Assembly: GCF_013340305.1 (NCBI RefSeq)
Contig: NZ_BLVP01000002.1
Span: 248,001 to 312,000 of the forward strand
DNA: 64,000 nt
Reading direction: 5' to 3'
Source of the DNA: Desulfovibrio psychrotolerans
GTDB lineage: Bacteria > Desulfobacterota > Desulfovibrionia > Desulfovibrionales > Desulfovibrionaceae
Numbering within the stretch: the first letter of the stretch is position 1; each line of letters begins with the position of its first letter. The translations under genes were made by a program, and so were the position numbers. The notes under the pieces are model-generated. The model was not told the origin of the DNA. It worked only from the letters and a program-made list of their open reading frames with translations, and ran no database searches. This document shows positions 42,593 to 51,736 of this stretch, one piece after another.

Positions 42593-44344
42593 TCAGCGCG
42601 GTTTCTTGAGGCCGAACTTGCGTATGCGCGATTGCAGGGTGGTGGGCGGAATGCCGAGCAATTCTGCTGCGCCGCCAGCCCCCTGAACCCGCCAGTTACT
42701 GGCTGTGAGGGCACGCAGGGTGTTTTCGCGCTGCAGCTCATCCATCTGGGCATCGGTGAATATGGCGGTATCTGCCGCCGGAAGCGTTCCGGAAGGGGCA
42801 GTTGCGGCAGGTGCTGCGGGAAGCCCGGGGGATATGGGGCTGCCTGTCTCCGGCTGGGAGAAGTCCAGCCTGCCGCTGTGCGACATGATGAGGGCGCGTT
42901 CGATGACGTTTTGCAGTTCGCGCACGTTGCCGGGCCAGTCGTACGTCTGCAACTGCTGGATGTGGCGGTAGTGCAGTTTGGGTTCCGGAACATTCAGCCG
43001 CCGGGCCGCGTTGGCTATGAAGTGGTGGGCGAGAACCGGTATGTCATCAAGCCGTTCACGCAGGGGCGGGTTGCGGATGGGAAAGACGGACAGGCGGAAA
43101 TAAAGGTCCTGCCGGAAAAGCCCTGCGTCCACGTCTGCGGCGAGGTCGCGGTTTGTGGCGGCGATGATGCGCACGTCCACCTTGCGTGCCCGGTCATCGC
43201 CTATGGGTTCGAAGGTGCCCTCCTGCAGCACGCGCAGCAGCTTGCCCTGCAATTCCAGAGGAATTTCGCCCACCTCGTCCATGAAGAGGGTACCGCCGTC
43301 TGCCATGAGAAAGCGCCCGGCCCGGTCACGCACGGCACCGGTGAAGGAGCCTTTGACATGGCCGAAGAATTCGCTTTCGAACAGTTCGTGCGGAATGGCG
43401 GAGCAGTTTACGCGGACCAGCGGCCCTGTGCGGCGGTGGGAACGGGTGTGGATGGCTTCTGCCAGAAGCTCCTTGCCCGTGCCCGATTCGCCGAGAATGA
43501 GCACGGTGGCGTCTGTGGGGGCCACCACTTCTATCTGCTCCATAACCTTGTTCAGGGCAGCGGAATTTCCCACGATGTGGTCGTCTGCATGGGCTGTGCG
43601 CACGGCGCGTCTGAGGTGTTCGTTTTCCAGTTCCAGCTCGCGGCGCAGGGCATGAATTTCTTCAAACGCGGCGGCGTTGGCAAGGGCGGCGGCCAGTGAG
43701 TCTGCATAAATCTTGTGCATCTTGCGGTGCATGAGCAGCATGTCTGCCTGCTCGCCGGTCATGGGCCTGTCGTAGAATACGGCCATAACACCTAAAAGCT
43801 CGTCCTTGTGCATGATGGGAAAGGCGGAATAGGCGTGGTAGCCGTGCTCCACTGCCCAGTAGGGGCGTTCCCATTCATCGGCCGAGGCGGCAAATGTGGG
43901 TTCGCCCGCCGTGCTGGGGCCGAGGATAGGGTCGGTGAAGGGAACGAGGTCATACGTGCCGTCCGGATGACGCCAGAGCGACGGACGCGGTTTGCCCATG
44001 CCGGAATAGGCCATGAGGCGGAGTTTGCGGTCTGCGCCGGGCTTGCTGTGCTCCGACGTGCCGGTAATGCGTTGTGAGGCAACAATCCACAGACCGCCGA
44101 AAATTACGTGCTTGCCCCTGTAGGTGCGTTTGGTCAGGCGCAGAATGCCGTCTATGGTTCTTTCGCGGGCGATGCCCAGCATGAGGTCCAGAAAGGGGCT
44201 GACGTCTATGCTGTGCAGGGTGGGAACCAGTTGCGGGTCCGGCTGCCCGAGCTGCTGCCTTGCAGGGTGAGGGCGGGGAGCGGCGACTGGTGATACTGCC
44301 GGGGATGCCGTGGGCGAATCTGCCGGTGAGGTGGTATCGGACAT
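42593..44344 (-). CDS. GAF-domain sigma-54-dependent activator
   Basis: A 583-residue enhancer-binding protein. After a Pro/Ala-rich start, a GAF-like sensor domain (about residues 45-235) is followed by a coiled linker (EEIHALRRELELENEHLR). The AAA+ domain has Walker A GESGTGKE, a sigma-54 loop reading GSFTGA, and Walker B GGTLFMDEVGEI. The C-terminal Fis-type helix-turn-helix ends in GGAAELLGIPPTTLQSRIRKFGL. FhlA-like activators have this layout. Three tandem palindromes lie directly upstream of the start codon and may be an operator for it. Target genes are unknown. Confidence 0.93.
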   Translation of the reverse strand: MSDTTSPADSPTASPAVSPVAAPRPHPARQQLGQPDPQLVPTLHSIDVSPFLDLMLGIARERTIDGILRLTKRTYRGKHVIFGGLWIVASQRITGTSEHSKPGADRKLRLMAYSGMGKPRPSLWRHPDGTYDLVPFTDPILGPSTAGEPTFAASADEWERPYWAVEHGYHAYSAFPIMHKDELLGVMAVFYDRPMTGEQADMLLMHRKMHKIYADSLAAALANAAAFEEIHALRRELELENEHLRRAVRTAHADDHIVGNSAALNKVMEQIEVVAPTDATVLILGESGTGKELLAEAIHTRSHRRTGPLVRVNCSAIPHELFESEFFGHVKGSFTGAVRDRAGRFLMADGGTLFMDEVGEIPLELQGKLLRVLQEGTFEPIGDDRARKVDVRIIAATNRDLAADVDAGLFRQDLYFRLSVFPIRNPPLRERLDDIPVLAHHFIANAARRLNVPEPKLHYRHIQQLQTYDWPGNVRELQNVIERALIMSHSGRLDFSQPETGSPISPGLPAAPAATAPSGTLPAADTAIFTDAQMDELQRENTLRALTASNWRVQGAGGAAELLGIPPTTLQSRIRKFGLKKPR

Positions 44345-44365
44345 GGGTGCTCCGTACGGTTGTGT

Positions 44366-44409
44366 TACGAATTTTCGTTACGATTATTCGTAGTATACGA
44401 AATTTCGTA
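44366..44409. promoter_or_regulatory. Three tandem TACGAA/TTCGTA palindromes
   Basis: Three palindromes lie side by side: ACGAA-TT-TTCGT (44367-44378), TACGA-TTAT-TCGTA (44379-44392) and the perfect TACGAAATTTCGTA (44396-44409). Centres are 13 and 17 bases apart, so the outer two are 30 bases apart, about three helical turns. They lie 22-65 bases upstream of the GAF-type activator start and probably form a cooperative operator. Confidence 0.75.
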
Positions 44410-44459
44410 GCGTGTCCAGCCGGACGGGAAGCGCCGGAACGGGCACGGGGCGCGGGTTA

Positions 44460-44607
44460 GCGCACGGTGTTGCTTTTGGCACACCGTGTGCAAACGGAAT
44501 AAGACAACAAACGGTCTTATGTCCGTGTGGTCCCTCGCTTCGCGGACTTTGATTCAGTCGCTTCATTTTGACAAGCCCCCTGAGATTCCCCTCTCAGGGG
44601 GCTTGTC
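44460..44607. other. Cluster of three strong hairpins, possible small RNA or leader
   Basis: Three stem-loops follow one another: GCGCACGGTGT (44460-44470) with ACACCGTGTGC (44481-44491); ATAAGAC (44499-44505) with GTCTTAT (44514-44520); and a perfect 16-base stem beginning GACAAGCCCC at 44570-44585 and closing at 44592-44607. None has a clear terminator T run on either strand. They could be a structured leader of the rightward HDOD gene or a stand-alone RNA. Confidence 0.55.
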
Positions 44608-44740
44608 CGTTTGGGATACACGGCAGGCGGACGACAGGAACGCAGTGGGGAGGCGAAAGCGGAAGATCAGGAGCGGGTTGCGTTCTGATATGCTCTGCCC
44701 TATGGTGCATGGAAGACTTGGGGGGAACGAGGGCGCTGTA

Positions 44741-45844
44741 ATGGAAGAGTGCGTATTTGCCTACGGCAAGGCGGAGACGGAACAGGCGGAAAGGATACTG
44801 ACGGAACGGTTCAGGCATGCAGGCACAGAACATCCGTTGCTGGCTTGGCTGTATGATGAGGCACGGCTCCGGCTGCTGCCGGTGTGCGGGTGTGACGCAT
44901 GCGCACCGGAAGCGGTGAATCCGCTGCGGTCCAGAGAGGTGTTGCCCAAGCTGGTGTCGCCCCCGGCGATTCCCGCCGGAGAGGAATCCTTTGAAGTCAT
45001 TGCCGCAAGCGTGAAGCTGCCTGCCATGCCGCAGGTATTTCACGAACTGCAGAGTCTTATCGAGCGCGACGATGTCACCGTGGATGAACTGGGCAGGGTG
45101 ATCAGTCTGGACCCCAAGATGACCAGTTCCATTCTGCGGCTGGTGAACAGCGCCCTGTTCAGCTTCCGTTCCTCCATTGACACGGTGTCGCGGGCGGTGG
45201 CGGTGCTGGGAACGCGGCAGATTTCCACCCTTGCGCTGGGGACGCTCATGCTCGGGCTGTTCAGGGAGCGGCCGCCGGAATGCATCAATCTGGATGTGTT
45301 CTGGAAGCACTCCATAGCCACGGGCATGACCGCCCGGAGCATTGCCCGTATTGCGGGAAGTGAAAACCCTGAAAAATACTTCGTTGCGGGATTGCTGCAC
45401 GACATGGGGTGGCTGGCGCTGTGCTGCACCCATCCCGGCATGGCGCAGCAGGTGCTGGACGTGGTGGAGACGCGGCGGTGCACTTTTCCTGAAGCGGAGC
45501 GGTATGTTATGGGATTTGACCATGCCCGGCTGGGGGGCAGGATATTTGAGAAATGGAATTTTCCCCCCAATCTGGTGGCTGCGGTACTGCACCACCATGC
45601 GCCTTCGCGCTGCACGGAGCATGATGAGCCTGCCATAGTGCATGTGGCGGATACGGTGGTGAAGTCGCTGGGGCTTGGGGCGGTGGCGGATGCCCGCGTG
45701 CTGCCGCTGGACCATGCCGTCTGGGATAAGCTGGGCATGGAGCCGCAGGCGCTTGGCGGAGTTCTGGCATCGCTGGAAGGAGAGCTTGATCAGGTCTGCC
45801 GTGCCCTGCTCATGCCTGACGCAGGGATGCCAGCACGGACGTGA
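44741..45844 (+). CDS. HDOD-domain protein
   Basis: A protein of about 367 residues whose central part (residues 90-290) is an HDOD domain: SVKLPAMPQVFHELQSLIERDDVTVDELGRVI, DPKMTSSILRLVNSALF, AVAVLGTRQISTLALGT and GLLHDMGWLAL. HDOD domains are output modules in signalling and stress response and lack the full catalytic residue set. An upstream short Cys-containing segment (VCGCDACAPEA) is present. ATG at 44741 is preceded by GAGG; ATG at 44702 is an alternative. Its end overlaps the convergent aminotransferase gene by 35 bases. Confidence 0.88.
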   Translation: MEECVFAYGKAETEQAERILTERFRHAGTEHPLLAWLYDEARLRLLPVCGCDACAPEAVNPLRSREVLPKLVSPPAIPAGEESFEVIAASVKLPAMPQVFHELQSLIERDDVTVDELGRVISLDPKMTSSILRLVNSALFSFRSSIDTVSRAVAVLGTRQISTLALGTLMLGLFRERPPECINLDVFWKHSIATGMTARSIARIAGSENPEKYFVAGLLHDMGWLALCCTHPGMAQQVLDVVETRRCTFPEAERYVMGFDHARLGGRIFEKWNFPPNLVAAVLHHHAPSRCTEHDEPAIVHVADTVVKSLGLGAVADARVLPLDHAVWDKLGMEPQALGGVLASLEGELDQVCRALLMPDAGMPART

Positions 45845-46979
45845 GCTGCTGCCACGCCGCCTGCTCGCGTACCTGCATACGCAGGAAGCCGGGAGGCATG
45901 CCGGGAATGTTGTCGCACACCCGCACCAGAATGGCGTGTTCCAGCAGCCCGGCATAGACTTCCGCCGTCTGACCGGGGTGCCGAAGCCGTGCCGTGATGA
46001 AGTTGACTCCCTGAAAAATCCTGTCTTCCATGAACATGCCCGTTGCCGTAAGGGCGGCTGCAAAGGCTGCACGTTCGCGGCGCATGTCCTTCAGACGCGC
46101 CCGGTAAGCGGGCAGAGTCTTTTGTTCATCCATGAACGCCAGCCCTGCCTGTTCCGCAAAGGCGGACACTGTCCACGGTGTTTTGCCTTCTTCCAGCCGC
46201 CGTGTGAGTGATTCCGAGCTTACGGAATACCCCAGCCGTACCCCTGTGCAGTAGAAGAACTTGGTGAAGCTCTGCACCGTGACAAGCTCTGTGTGTGGGG
46301 GCAGCAAGGGGCTGTAGGCGGCATGGCGGTTGGCTGCGTATTCGGGCAGTCCCCAGAGAAATTCGGCGTAGGTGTTGTCTACAACCACGGTCCGGGCGCG
46401 TACGGCTCCCAGAATATCCGCCATATTTTCATAAGTGACGCAGGCGGGATTGTTGGGCGAGCAGATGATTGCCATATCCGCCGGATGCTCCGCCAGCAGG
46501 GCAAGTTCGCGGGGGGTGCAGGCAAAACCGTGTTCTTCCCGGCAGGGGATGAGGGTGTATTCCACGCCGAACGCCTCGCACGCCCGCACGTATTCCGAAA
46601 AGATGGGAGCCAGCAGCACGGCGGTGCGCGGGCGAAGCTGCTGCACGGTCAGAAAGATATTCTCGGAGGAGCCGTTGCCTACCAGGACGGACGCCGGGGA
46701 AACCTGTTCATGCTTTGCGAGCCGGTCCCGCAAGGCGGAACACCAGGTGTCCGGGTAGTGCCGGTAGGAGTAGGGAATGGCTTCCAGAATGGCGCGTGTG
46801 AGATCGTCGCACAGGGAATTGGCGTTGCTGGAAAAATCGAGAATGGCGTCCGGGGAAACGCCGAGGCGGCGGGCCAGCCGGTACACCTCGCCGCCATGTG
46901 CGCCCTGCGCTTCCTGAGGAACGCTGCTGCCGGCGGTGGTATGGAGGTCTGGTGTTTTGTGGGGCCGGTTGTCTGCCAT
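45810..46979 (-). CDS. Class I/II aminotransferase, CobD-like (threonine-phosphate decarboxylase type)
   Basis: A 389-residue PLP-dependent enzyme. HGGEVYRLARRLGVSPDAILDFSSNAN is the characteristic start of L-threonine-O-3-phosphate decarboxylase (CobD) and related histidinol-phosphate aminotransferases. VGNGSSENIFL, CSPNNPACVT, DNTYAEFLW and the PLP-lysine region SFTKFFYCTGVRLGY follow. CobD makes aminopropanol phosphate for cobalamin. No other cobalamin gene is in the window, so a different phosphate-linked amino acid is possible. Confidence 0.85.
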   Translation of the reverse strand: MADNRPHKTPDLHTTAGSSVPQEAQGAHGGEVYRLARRLGVSPDAILDFSSNANSLCDDLTRAILEAIPYSYRHYPDTWCSALRDRLAKHEQVSPASVLVGNGSSENIFLTVQQLRPRTAVLLAPIFSEYVRACEAFGVEYTLIPCREEHGFACTPRELALLAEHPADMAIICSPNNPACVTYENMADILGAVRARTVVVDNTYAEFLWGLPEYAANRHAAYSPLLPPHTELVTVQSFTKFFYCTGVRLGYSVSSESLTRRLEEGKTPWTVSAFAEQAGLAFMDEQKTLPAYRARLKDMRRERAAFAAALTATGMFMEDRIFQGVNFITARLRHPGQTAEVYAGLLEHAILVRVCDNIPGMPPGFLRMQVREQAAWQQLTSVLASLRQA

Positions 46980-47057
46980 GCGCGAATCTCCGCTGTATGT
47001 GCCGTGCGGAACGGGTGAGGGGGCGTATTTCCGTTTTGTCTGCCGCAGCTTGTGCGG

Positions 47058-48140
47058 TTATTCCGGGAGCAGCTTTCGGGCTGCGAACAGGTTGCGGTAG
47101 ATGGATTCCATGCTTTCTGCCCGGTTGGAGATGGAGAACAGTGGTGCGCGGGCTTTGCTGTTGGCGGCCCAGTGCTCCCGCGCCGTTGCGCTGCCGCGCA
47201 TTTCTGCCATGGCCTGCGCCATGGCTTCCGGGGAATCCGGCGGAACCAGAATGCCGCAGTCGGCTAGCAGTTCGCCCACGCCGCCTACATCTGCAGCGAC
47301 CGAAGGCAGGCCCATGCGGATGGCCTCCAGCAGCGTATTGGGCATGGACTCGGAGCGCGATGGCAGCACGAAGGCATCCATGATGTTCAGGTAGTCCGCC
47401 ACATGTTCCGTGTGCTCAATCATGCGCACGTCGTTTTCCACTCCAAGCTCTGCGGCAAGGTCGCCCCACTGCGCGGGAGAGACGCCCACCATGACCAGTG
47501 AGGTATTGGGCAGGCGGGCTGCCGCGAAAGCCCGCAGGAGGATATCTGCGCCTTTGACCGGATTGTTGCCCGCCACCGTGCCGAATATGAAGCGTGAATC
47601 CGGGATATGCAGCTGTTTTCGCATTTCCGTTGCAGGAGTGTGCGGAACCGTGCGTGCATCCGGGATGCCGTTATACACCACATGCAGCCGGGCACTGCCC
47701 ACGCCGCACCGGGACAGCACGCGGGCGCAGGCCTGCGAATTGACGGCGAAGGCGCCGATGCCCGGCGACCAGTAGGGAAGAGGATTGCCCGGTTTGTAGA
47801 CCACGCCCCGGTGGGCGACACAGACCACGCCGCGCGAACGCCACAAAAGACCCCACCATGCTGCCTTTTTGACCGCCTTGTTGTGGAACGCATGGAACAC
47901 GGCGGGAACGGGTTTGCCTGCGGCAGAGGGAAACGCCGCCTCGATGGCTGCGCGCCAATGGCGGGGGCGTTCTGGCAGGTCGGCCCATGTTATGGACGCA
48001 TCCAGCGAGCGCAGGGTGGAGTCGGCGGGAGTGAAAAAGGTGAGCGTGTGCCCGCGCCGGATGAATTCCTGCGCCAGATACAGTGCCTGACGTGAGCCGC
48101 CGCTTTTGGTGCTTGAGGAGGTGCAGAAGATGATGTGCAT
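47058..48140 (-). CDS. GT4-type glycosyltransferase
   Basis: A 360-residue GT-B fold glycosyltransferase. The start MHIIFCTSSSTKSGGSRQALYLA, the VVYNGIPD and GTVAGNNPVKGADILLRAF segments, and the C-terminal EX7E region (SRSESMPNTLLEAIRMGLPSVA) mark family GT4. It adds a sugar to a surface glycan precursor at the cytoplasmic membrane. A second glycosyltransferase gene ends seven bases upstream, so the two work in one pathway. Acceptor unknown. Confidence 0.92.
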   Translation of the reverse strand: MHIIFCTSSSTKSGGSRQALYLAQEFIRRGHTLTFFTPADSTLRSLDASITWADLPERPRHWRAAIEAAFPSAAGKPVPAVFHAFHNKAVKKAAWWGLLWRSRGVVCVAHRGVVYKPGNPLPYWSPGIGAFAVNSQACARVLSRCGVGSARLHVVYNGIPDARTVPHTPATEMRKQLHIPDSRFIFGTVAGNNPVKGADILLRAFAAARLPNTSLVMVGVSPAQWGDLAAELGVENDVRMIEHTEHVADYLNIMDAFVLPSRSESMPNTLLEAIRMGLPSVAADVGGVGELLADCGILVPPDSPEAMAQAMAEMRGSATAREHWAANSKARAPLFSISNRAESMESIYRNLFAARKLLPE

Positions 48141-48147
48141 GTGGTGG

Positions 48148-49251
48148 CTATCCGTTATTCCGGGGCGGTGTGCCGCCCGGCACGAGGTCTGAGAAAAAAA
48201 GTTCCAGCTTGCGGGCCTGCACGTCCAGCGAGAAGTGATGCACGCATTGTTCCCACGTAAGCCGCTTCCATTGCAGAACCGTCTCCGCCGGGGCGGTGAG
48301 GATGCGTTCCAGCACGGGGAAGAAGGCATCGGCCGCTTCATCGCTTGTTGCGGCAGTGTCTGCAACGAGAAATTCCGGCAGGACGGCGGGCCATACCTCG
48401 GCTATGCCGCCCACGTTGCGGGCCACCGGCACCAGACCTTCCGCCATGGCCTCCAGCAGGGTGTTGGGGAGCCCTTCGCTCAGGGAGGGCAGGGCGAAGA
48501 TGTCTGCAGGGCGCAGGATGGAGCGCACGTCCTGCGTCCAGCCGTGCCATGTTATGCAGTCCGACAGGCCCAGTGAACGGGCCTGCGCGTGCAGGGCTTC
48601 CTGCGACTGGCCCGTGCCTGCCACATCCCAGTGGAAGGCGTGGCCCGCCGCCTTGAGCCGCGCAAGTGCGAGCATGAGTCCCGCATGGCCCTTGTCGGGC
48701 TTCAGCTGGCTGGTGGTGGCGATGCGCAGCGGCGATCCCATGCGGGCGGGCGGGGTATCGGCAGGAATTTTTGCCGAGTGGATGACCGTGGTGTCCGCAG
48801 GGTTGATGAAGGGCAGGTTCTGCAGGAGTCCGTCGCGGTTGAAACGGCAGGGGCAGAGGTAGTGCGGGCGCAGCAGGTGGTGCAGGGCGCGTACCTTCCA
48901 GACGTTTTTCATGTCGCCGGGCAGGCCGATGCGCTGGATGAGCGGGATGCCGCACAGACGGGCGGCAATGCCTGCTGTGCGCAGGTCGCGGCCCACGTTG
49001 ACCAGCACGGCCTGTGTGCCTTCCGTTCTGAAAAGATGCGCAAACCGGGCAATGGCAACGGGATTGTAGTCCGGCCCGAATTCCGTGGGGCGGGCGTCCA
49101 GCCCCAGCGACAGGGCGCGCTCGATGAACGGTCCCGGCCTGCCGAACACTGTGACGGAGTGTCCCAGCCCGCTCAGGGCGGAGGCGAATTCGAGGGTCCA
49201 TGTCTTTACGCCGCCCCAGCTGCGGGTAGCGTTGAAGAAGGCGAGGCGCAT
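48148..49251 (-). CDS. GT4-type glycosyltransferase
   Basis: A 367-residue GT-B protein starting MRLAFFNATRSWGGVKTWTLEFASAL, with RIATTSQLKPDKGHAGLMLALARL and the EX7E-containing SLSEGLPNTLLEAMAEGLVPVA. It resembles heptosyl/glucosyl transferases of cell-surface sugar synthesis. It lies between larB (three bases upstream) and another GT4 gene, on the same strand. Confidence 0.92.
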   Translation of the reverse strand: MRLAFFNATRSWGGVKTWTLEFASALSGLGHSVTVFGRPGPFIERALSLGLDARPTEFGPDYNPVAIARFAHLFRTEGTQAVLVNVGRDLRTAGIAARLCGIPLIQRIGLPGDMKNVWKVRALHHLLRPHYLCPCRFNRDGLLQNLPFINPADTTVIHSAKIPADTPPARMGSPLRIATTSQLKPDKGHAGLMLALARLKAAGHAFHWDVAGTGQSQEALHAQARSLGLSDCITWHGWTQDVRSILRPADIFALPSLSEGLPNTLLEAMAEGLVPVARNVGGIAEVWPAVLPEFLVADTAATSDEAADAFFPVLERILTAPAETVLQWKRLTWEQCVHHFSLDVQARKLELFFSDLVPGGTPPRNNG

Positions 49252-49254
49252 GGG

Positions 49255-50049
49255 CTACTCTTGGCCTAGGGTGTTCAGGAGTTTGGCGGCGAACACTGCC
49301 GCTCCGTAGCCGTTGTCTATGTTCACCACACACAGGCCCGCCGCGCAGGAATTGAGCATGGCCAGCAGGGGGGCGATGCCGCCCGCGCCTGCGCCGTAGC
49401 CCACGGAGGTGGGAACGCCCACCACGGGGCTTCCGCACAGGCCCGCCACCACGCTGGGCAGCGCACCTTCCATACCTGCCACCACGATGTGCAGCCGCGC
49501 TGTGTGCAGGGCTTCCAGATGGGGGGCCAGACGGTGAAGACCCGCCACGCCTACGTCAGGGATAAGGCCCGCGTCAAGCCCGTAGAATTGCGCGGTGCCC
49601 AGTGCTTCCAGCGCCACGGGCATGTCTGCCGCGCCGCCGGTGACCACCAGAACATCGCCCTGCGCCTTGTAGGGCGGGGTAAGGCGCAGTTCCCTGCCCA
49701 CGGAGAAAAGGCGGGCTTCCTTGTGGTAGTGCCCGTGGGGAACTTGCCGCAAAAGCAGTTCGCCCTGCGTTTCGGACACGCGTGTGACCAGAACGGGCGC
49801 GGGAGCGTGGTTCTTGTCCGTGCTGCCGGAATGCAGGCAGCGCACGGCGGCGAGCAGGCGCTCATCGCTCTTGCCTGTTGCCAGCACCGCCTCTCCCAGC
49901 CCGGTGCGCAGGGCGCGGTGGTGGTCTACGTGCACGCCGTTCAGCACCGCTTCGCTGGGGGCGGTTTTCAGCCGCATGGTTGCCTGTTCCGGCGAAAGAT
50001 CGCCTGCGGCAACCAGCCGGAGGAGGTCTGTAAGGTCTTTGTGGAGCAT
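49255..50049 (-). CDS. larB: Nickel pincer cofactor biosynthesis protein LarB
   Basis: A 264-residue LarB. The PurE-like (AIR carboxylase) C-terminal half contains DVLVVTGGAADMPVALEALGT, VAGMEGALPSVVAGLCGSPVVGVPTSVGYGAG and NSCAAGLCVVNIDNGYGAAVFAA. LarB carboxylates nicotinic acid adenine dinucleotide in making the nickel pincer nucleotide used by lactate racemase-type enzymes. LarC and LarE are not seen nearby, and the gene sits ahead of two glycosyltransferase genes with a three-base gap. Confidence 0.94.
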   Translation of the reverse strand: MLHKDLTDLLRLVAAGDLSPEQATMRLKTAPSEAVLNGVHVDHHRALRTGLGEAVLATGKSDERLLAAVRCLHSGSTDKNHAPAPVLVTRVSETQGELLLRQVPHGHYHKEARLFSVGRELRLTPPYKAQGDVLVVTGGAADMPVALEALGTAQFYGLDAGLIPDVGVAGLHRLAPHLEALHTARLHIVVAGMEGALPSVVAGLCGSPVVGVPTSVGYGAGAGGIAPLLAMLNSCAAGLCVVNIDNGYGAAVFAAKLLNTLGQE

Positions 50050-50221
50050 GGGGGGAGTCCTGTGTAGGCTGAACGGTTCCGGGCCGGTGCGGCAATCAGG
50101 CTGAAAGGCTACGGGAGCGCCCGGAGGAGGTCAATACCATGTTTTGCCAATTGCAGCATTTTGTGCCATGGTGCATGGCTGATTCTTGCGATTCTTTCCG
50201 CATGAGGTTATCAGGTAAGGC

Positions 50222-51736
50222 ATGTCACTGAGACGTATACTTTTTCTCGCCCCGGCGGCTTCCGTGACGCACATCTTTCCCCGGCTCAAGGAGGCGGGGT
50301 ACGAGGTGGGGCTGGCGGAAAACCTTAAGGGCGCTTCCGCCTTCATCCGCAAGTCCGGGCCGGGGGTTATCTTCTCCCGTCCGCAGCTTCCCGGATACAA
50401 GGTGGAGGATCTGCTGGCCGTAAGCCAGGATGATCCGGCGTTTCCGCCCGTCATCGTATTCAGTGACAAAGGGTCTGTGGATGAGGCGGAGCGGTTTCTC
50501 GGCCTTGGCGCACATGACTACTGGCTGGAACCGCTGCTCTACGAGAAGGTTGTTGCCGCTGTGCCTTCCGCGCGCAAGGCCGCACCGGTGCCGCAGGCAA
50601 CCACCCTTGGCGGGCGCAGGCCGCTGCCTGCCGAGCAGGGTGGCGGCGGGCTGAATATTATCGGCAGCAATCCTGTTATGCGCCGGGTGCTGGCCCTTGC
50701 GAGGCAGGTGGCACCTTCTCGCGCAACGGTGCTCATTTCCGGCGAATCGGGCACCGGCAAGGAAATGTTCTCCCGCTATCTGCACGCCTGCAGCGACAGG
50801 GCGCAAGGCCCGTTTGTGGCGGTGAACTGCGCCGCGCTGCCTGAGCATCTGCTGGAAAGCGAACTTTTTGGCCATGAGAAGGGCGCGTTTACGGGGGCCA
50901 TAGCCCGCAAGCTGGGCAAGTTTGAGCTTGCCAGCGGCGGCACGTTGCTGCTGGACGAAATTTCCGAGATGGATTTAGGGTTGCAGGCCAAACTGCTGCG
51001 CGTGCTGCAGGAGGGCGAGGTGGACCGGGTGGGCGGCACGGAGACCGTGAAGGTGGACGTGCGCGTGCTGGCTACCACCAACAGGAATTTGGAGGACTGG
51101 GTCCGCGAGGGCAAGTTCCGGCAGGACCTGTTCTTCCGGCTGAACGTTATTCCCCTGCGCCTGCCCGCCCTGCGGGAGCGGGGGGAGGATGCGATAGAAC
51201 TGGCCCGGTTCTTTGTGGATATGTATGTGCGGGAGTACGGGCTGGGCAGGTTGGAATTTTCGCAGGAAGCACTGGACTGGCTGACGGAATATGACTGGCC
51301 GGGCAACGTGCGTGAATTGCAGAACCTGATGGAGCGCGCCTCGCTGCTGGCCGGTCGCGGGCCTGTCCGCAAGGAGCATTTTCTGCTCGACCCTGACAGC
51401 TGGCCCCTGTTTGCAGAGGACGACGGCGCGGGTGAGAGCGCAGACGGGGCAGAGGGCGGATATGCCTCTGCTGCGGCTTCGGGTGCTGCTGGCGGTATGC
51501 CGGGAGTGTCGGGTGTGTCGGGGGGGCTTGGGTCAGATGCTGCCGCAGGCGCGGGAGATGCCGTGTTCGGGCAGGCTGTAATTCCCCTGCACGAGATGGA
51601 GCGCATTATGATCCTGAAGGGGTTGGAGCTTACCTCCGGCAACAGGACGCAGGCTGCTGAAATTTTGGGTATTTCCGTACGTACGTTGCGGAACAAGCTG
51701 AATGAGTACAGGGGCGCGGGGCTGGATATCCCGTAG
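50222..51736 (+). CDS. Sigma-54-dependent activator, FlrC-like, with degenerate receiver
   Basis: A 504-residue NtrC-family activator. The receiver-like N-terminus has Arg53 where the phosphoacceptor Asp should be (VIFSRPQLPG) and lacks the acidic pair. The AAA+ domain is intact: Walker A GESGTGKE, GAFTGA loop followed by IARKLGKFELASGG, Walker B LLLDEISEM. A Gly/Ala/Ser linker leads to a Fis-type helix-turn-helix (SGNRTQAAEILGISVRTLRNKLNEY). Sequence around GAFTGA and the helix-turn-helix resembles FlrC/FleR flagellar regulators. Activity is probably not phosphorylation-controlled. Confidence 0.92.
   Translation: MSLRRILFLAPAASVTHIFPRLKEAGYEVGLAENLKGASAFIRKSGPGVIFSRPQLPGYKVEDLLAVSQDDPAFPPVIVFSDKGSVDEAERFLGLGAHDYWLEPLLYEKVVAAVPSARKAAPVPQATTLGGRRPLPAEQGGGGLNIIGSNPVMRRVLALARQVAPSRATVLISGESGTGKEMFSRYLHACSDRAQGPFVAVNCAALPEHLLESELFGHEKGAFTGAIARKLGKFELASGGTLLLDEISEMDLGLQAKLLRVLQEGEVDRVGGTETVKVDVRVLATTNRNLEDWVREGKFRQDLFFRLNVIPLRLPALRERGEDAIELARFFVDMYVREYGLGRLEFSQEALDWLTEYDWPGNVRELQNLMERASLLAGRGPVRKEHFLLDPDSWPLFAEDDGAGESADGAEGGYASAAASGAAGGMPGVSGVSGGLGSDAAAGAGDAVFGQAVIPLHEMERIMILKGLELTSGNRTQAAEILGISVRTLRNKLNEYRGAGLDIP

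Noticed and set aside
50176-50190. Sigma-54 promoter before the FlrC-like gene (TGGCTGATTCTTGC)
   Set aside because: The GG and GC elements are one base too close for a -24/-12 promoter.
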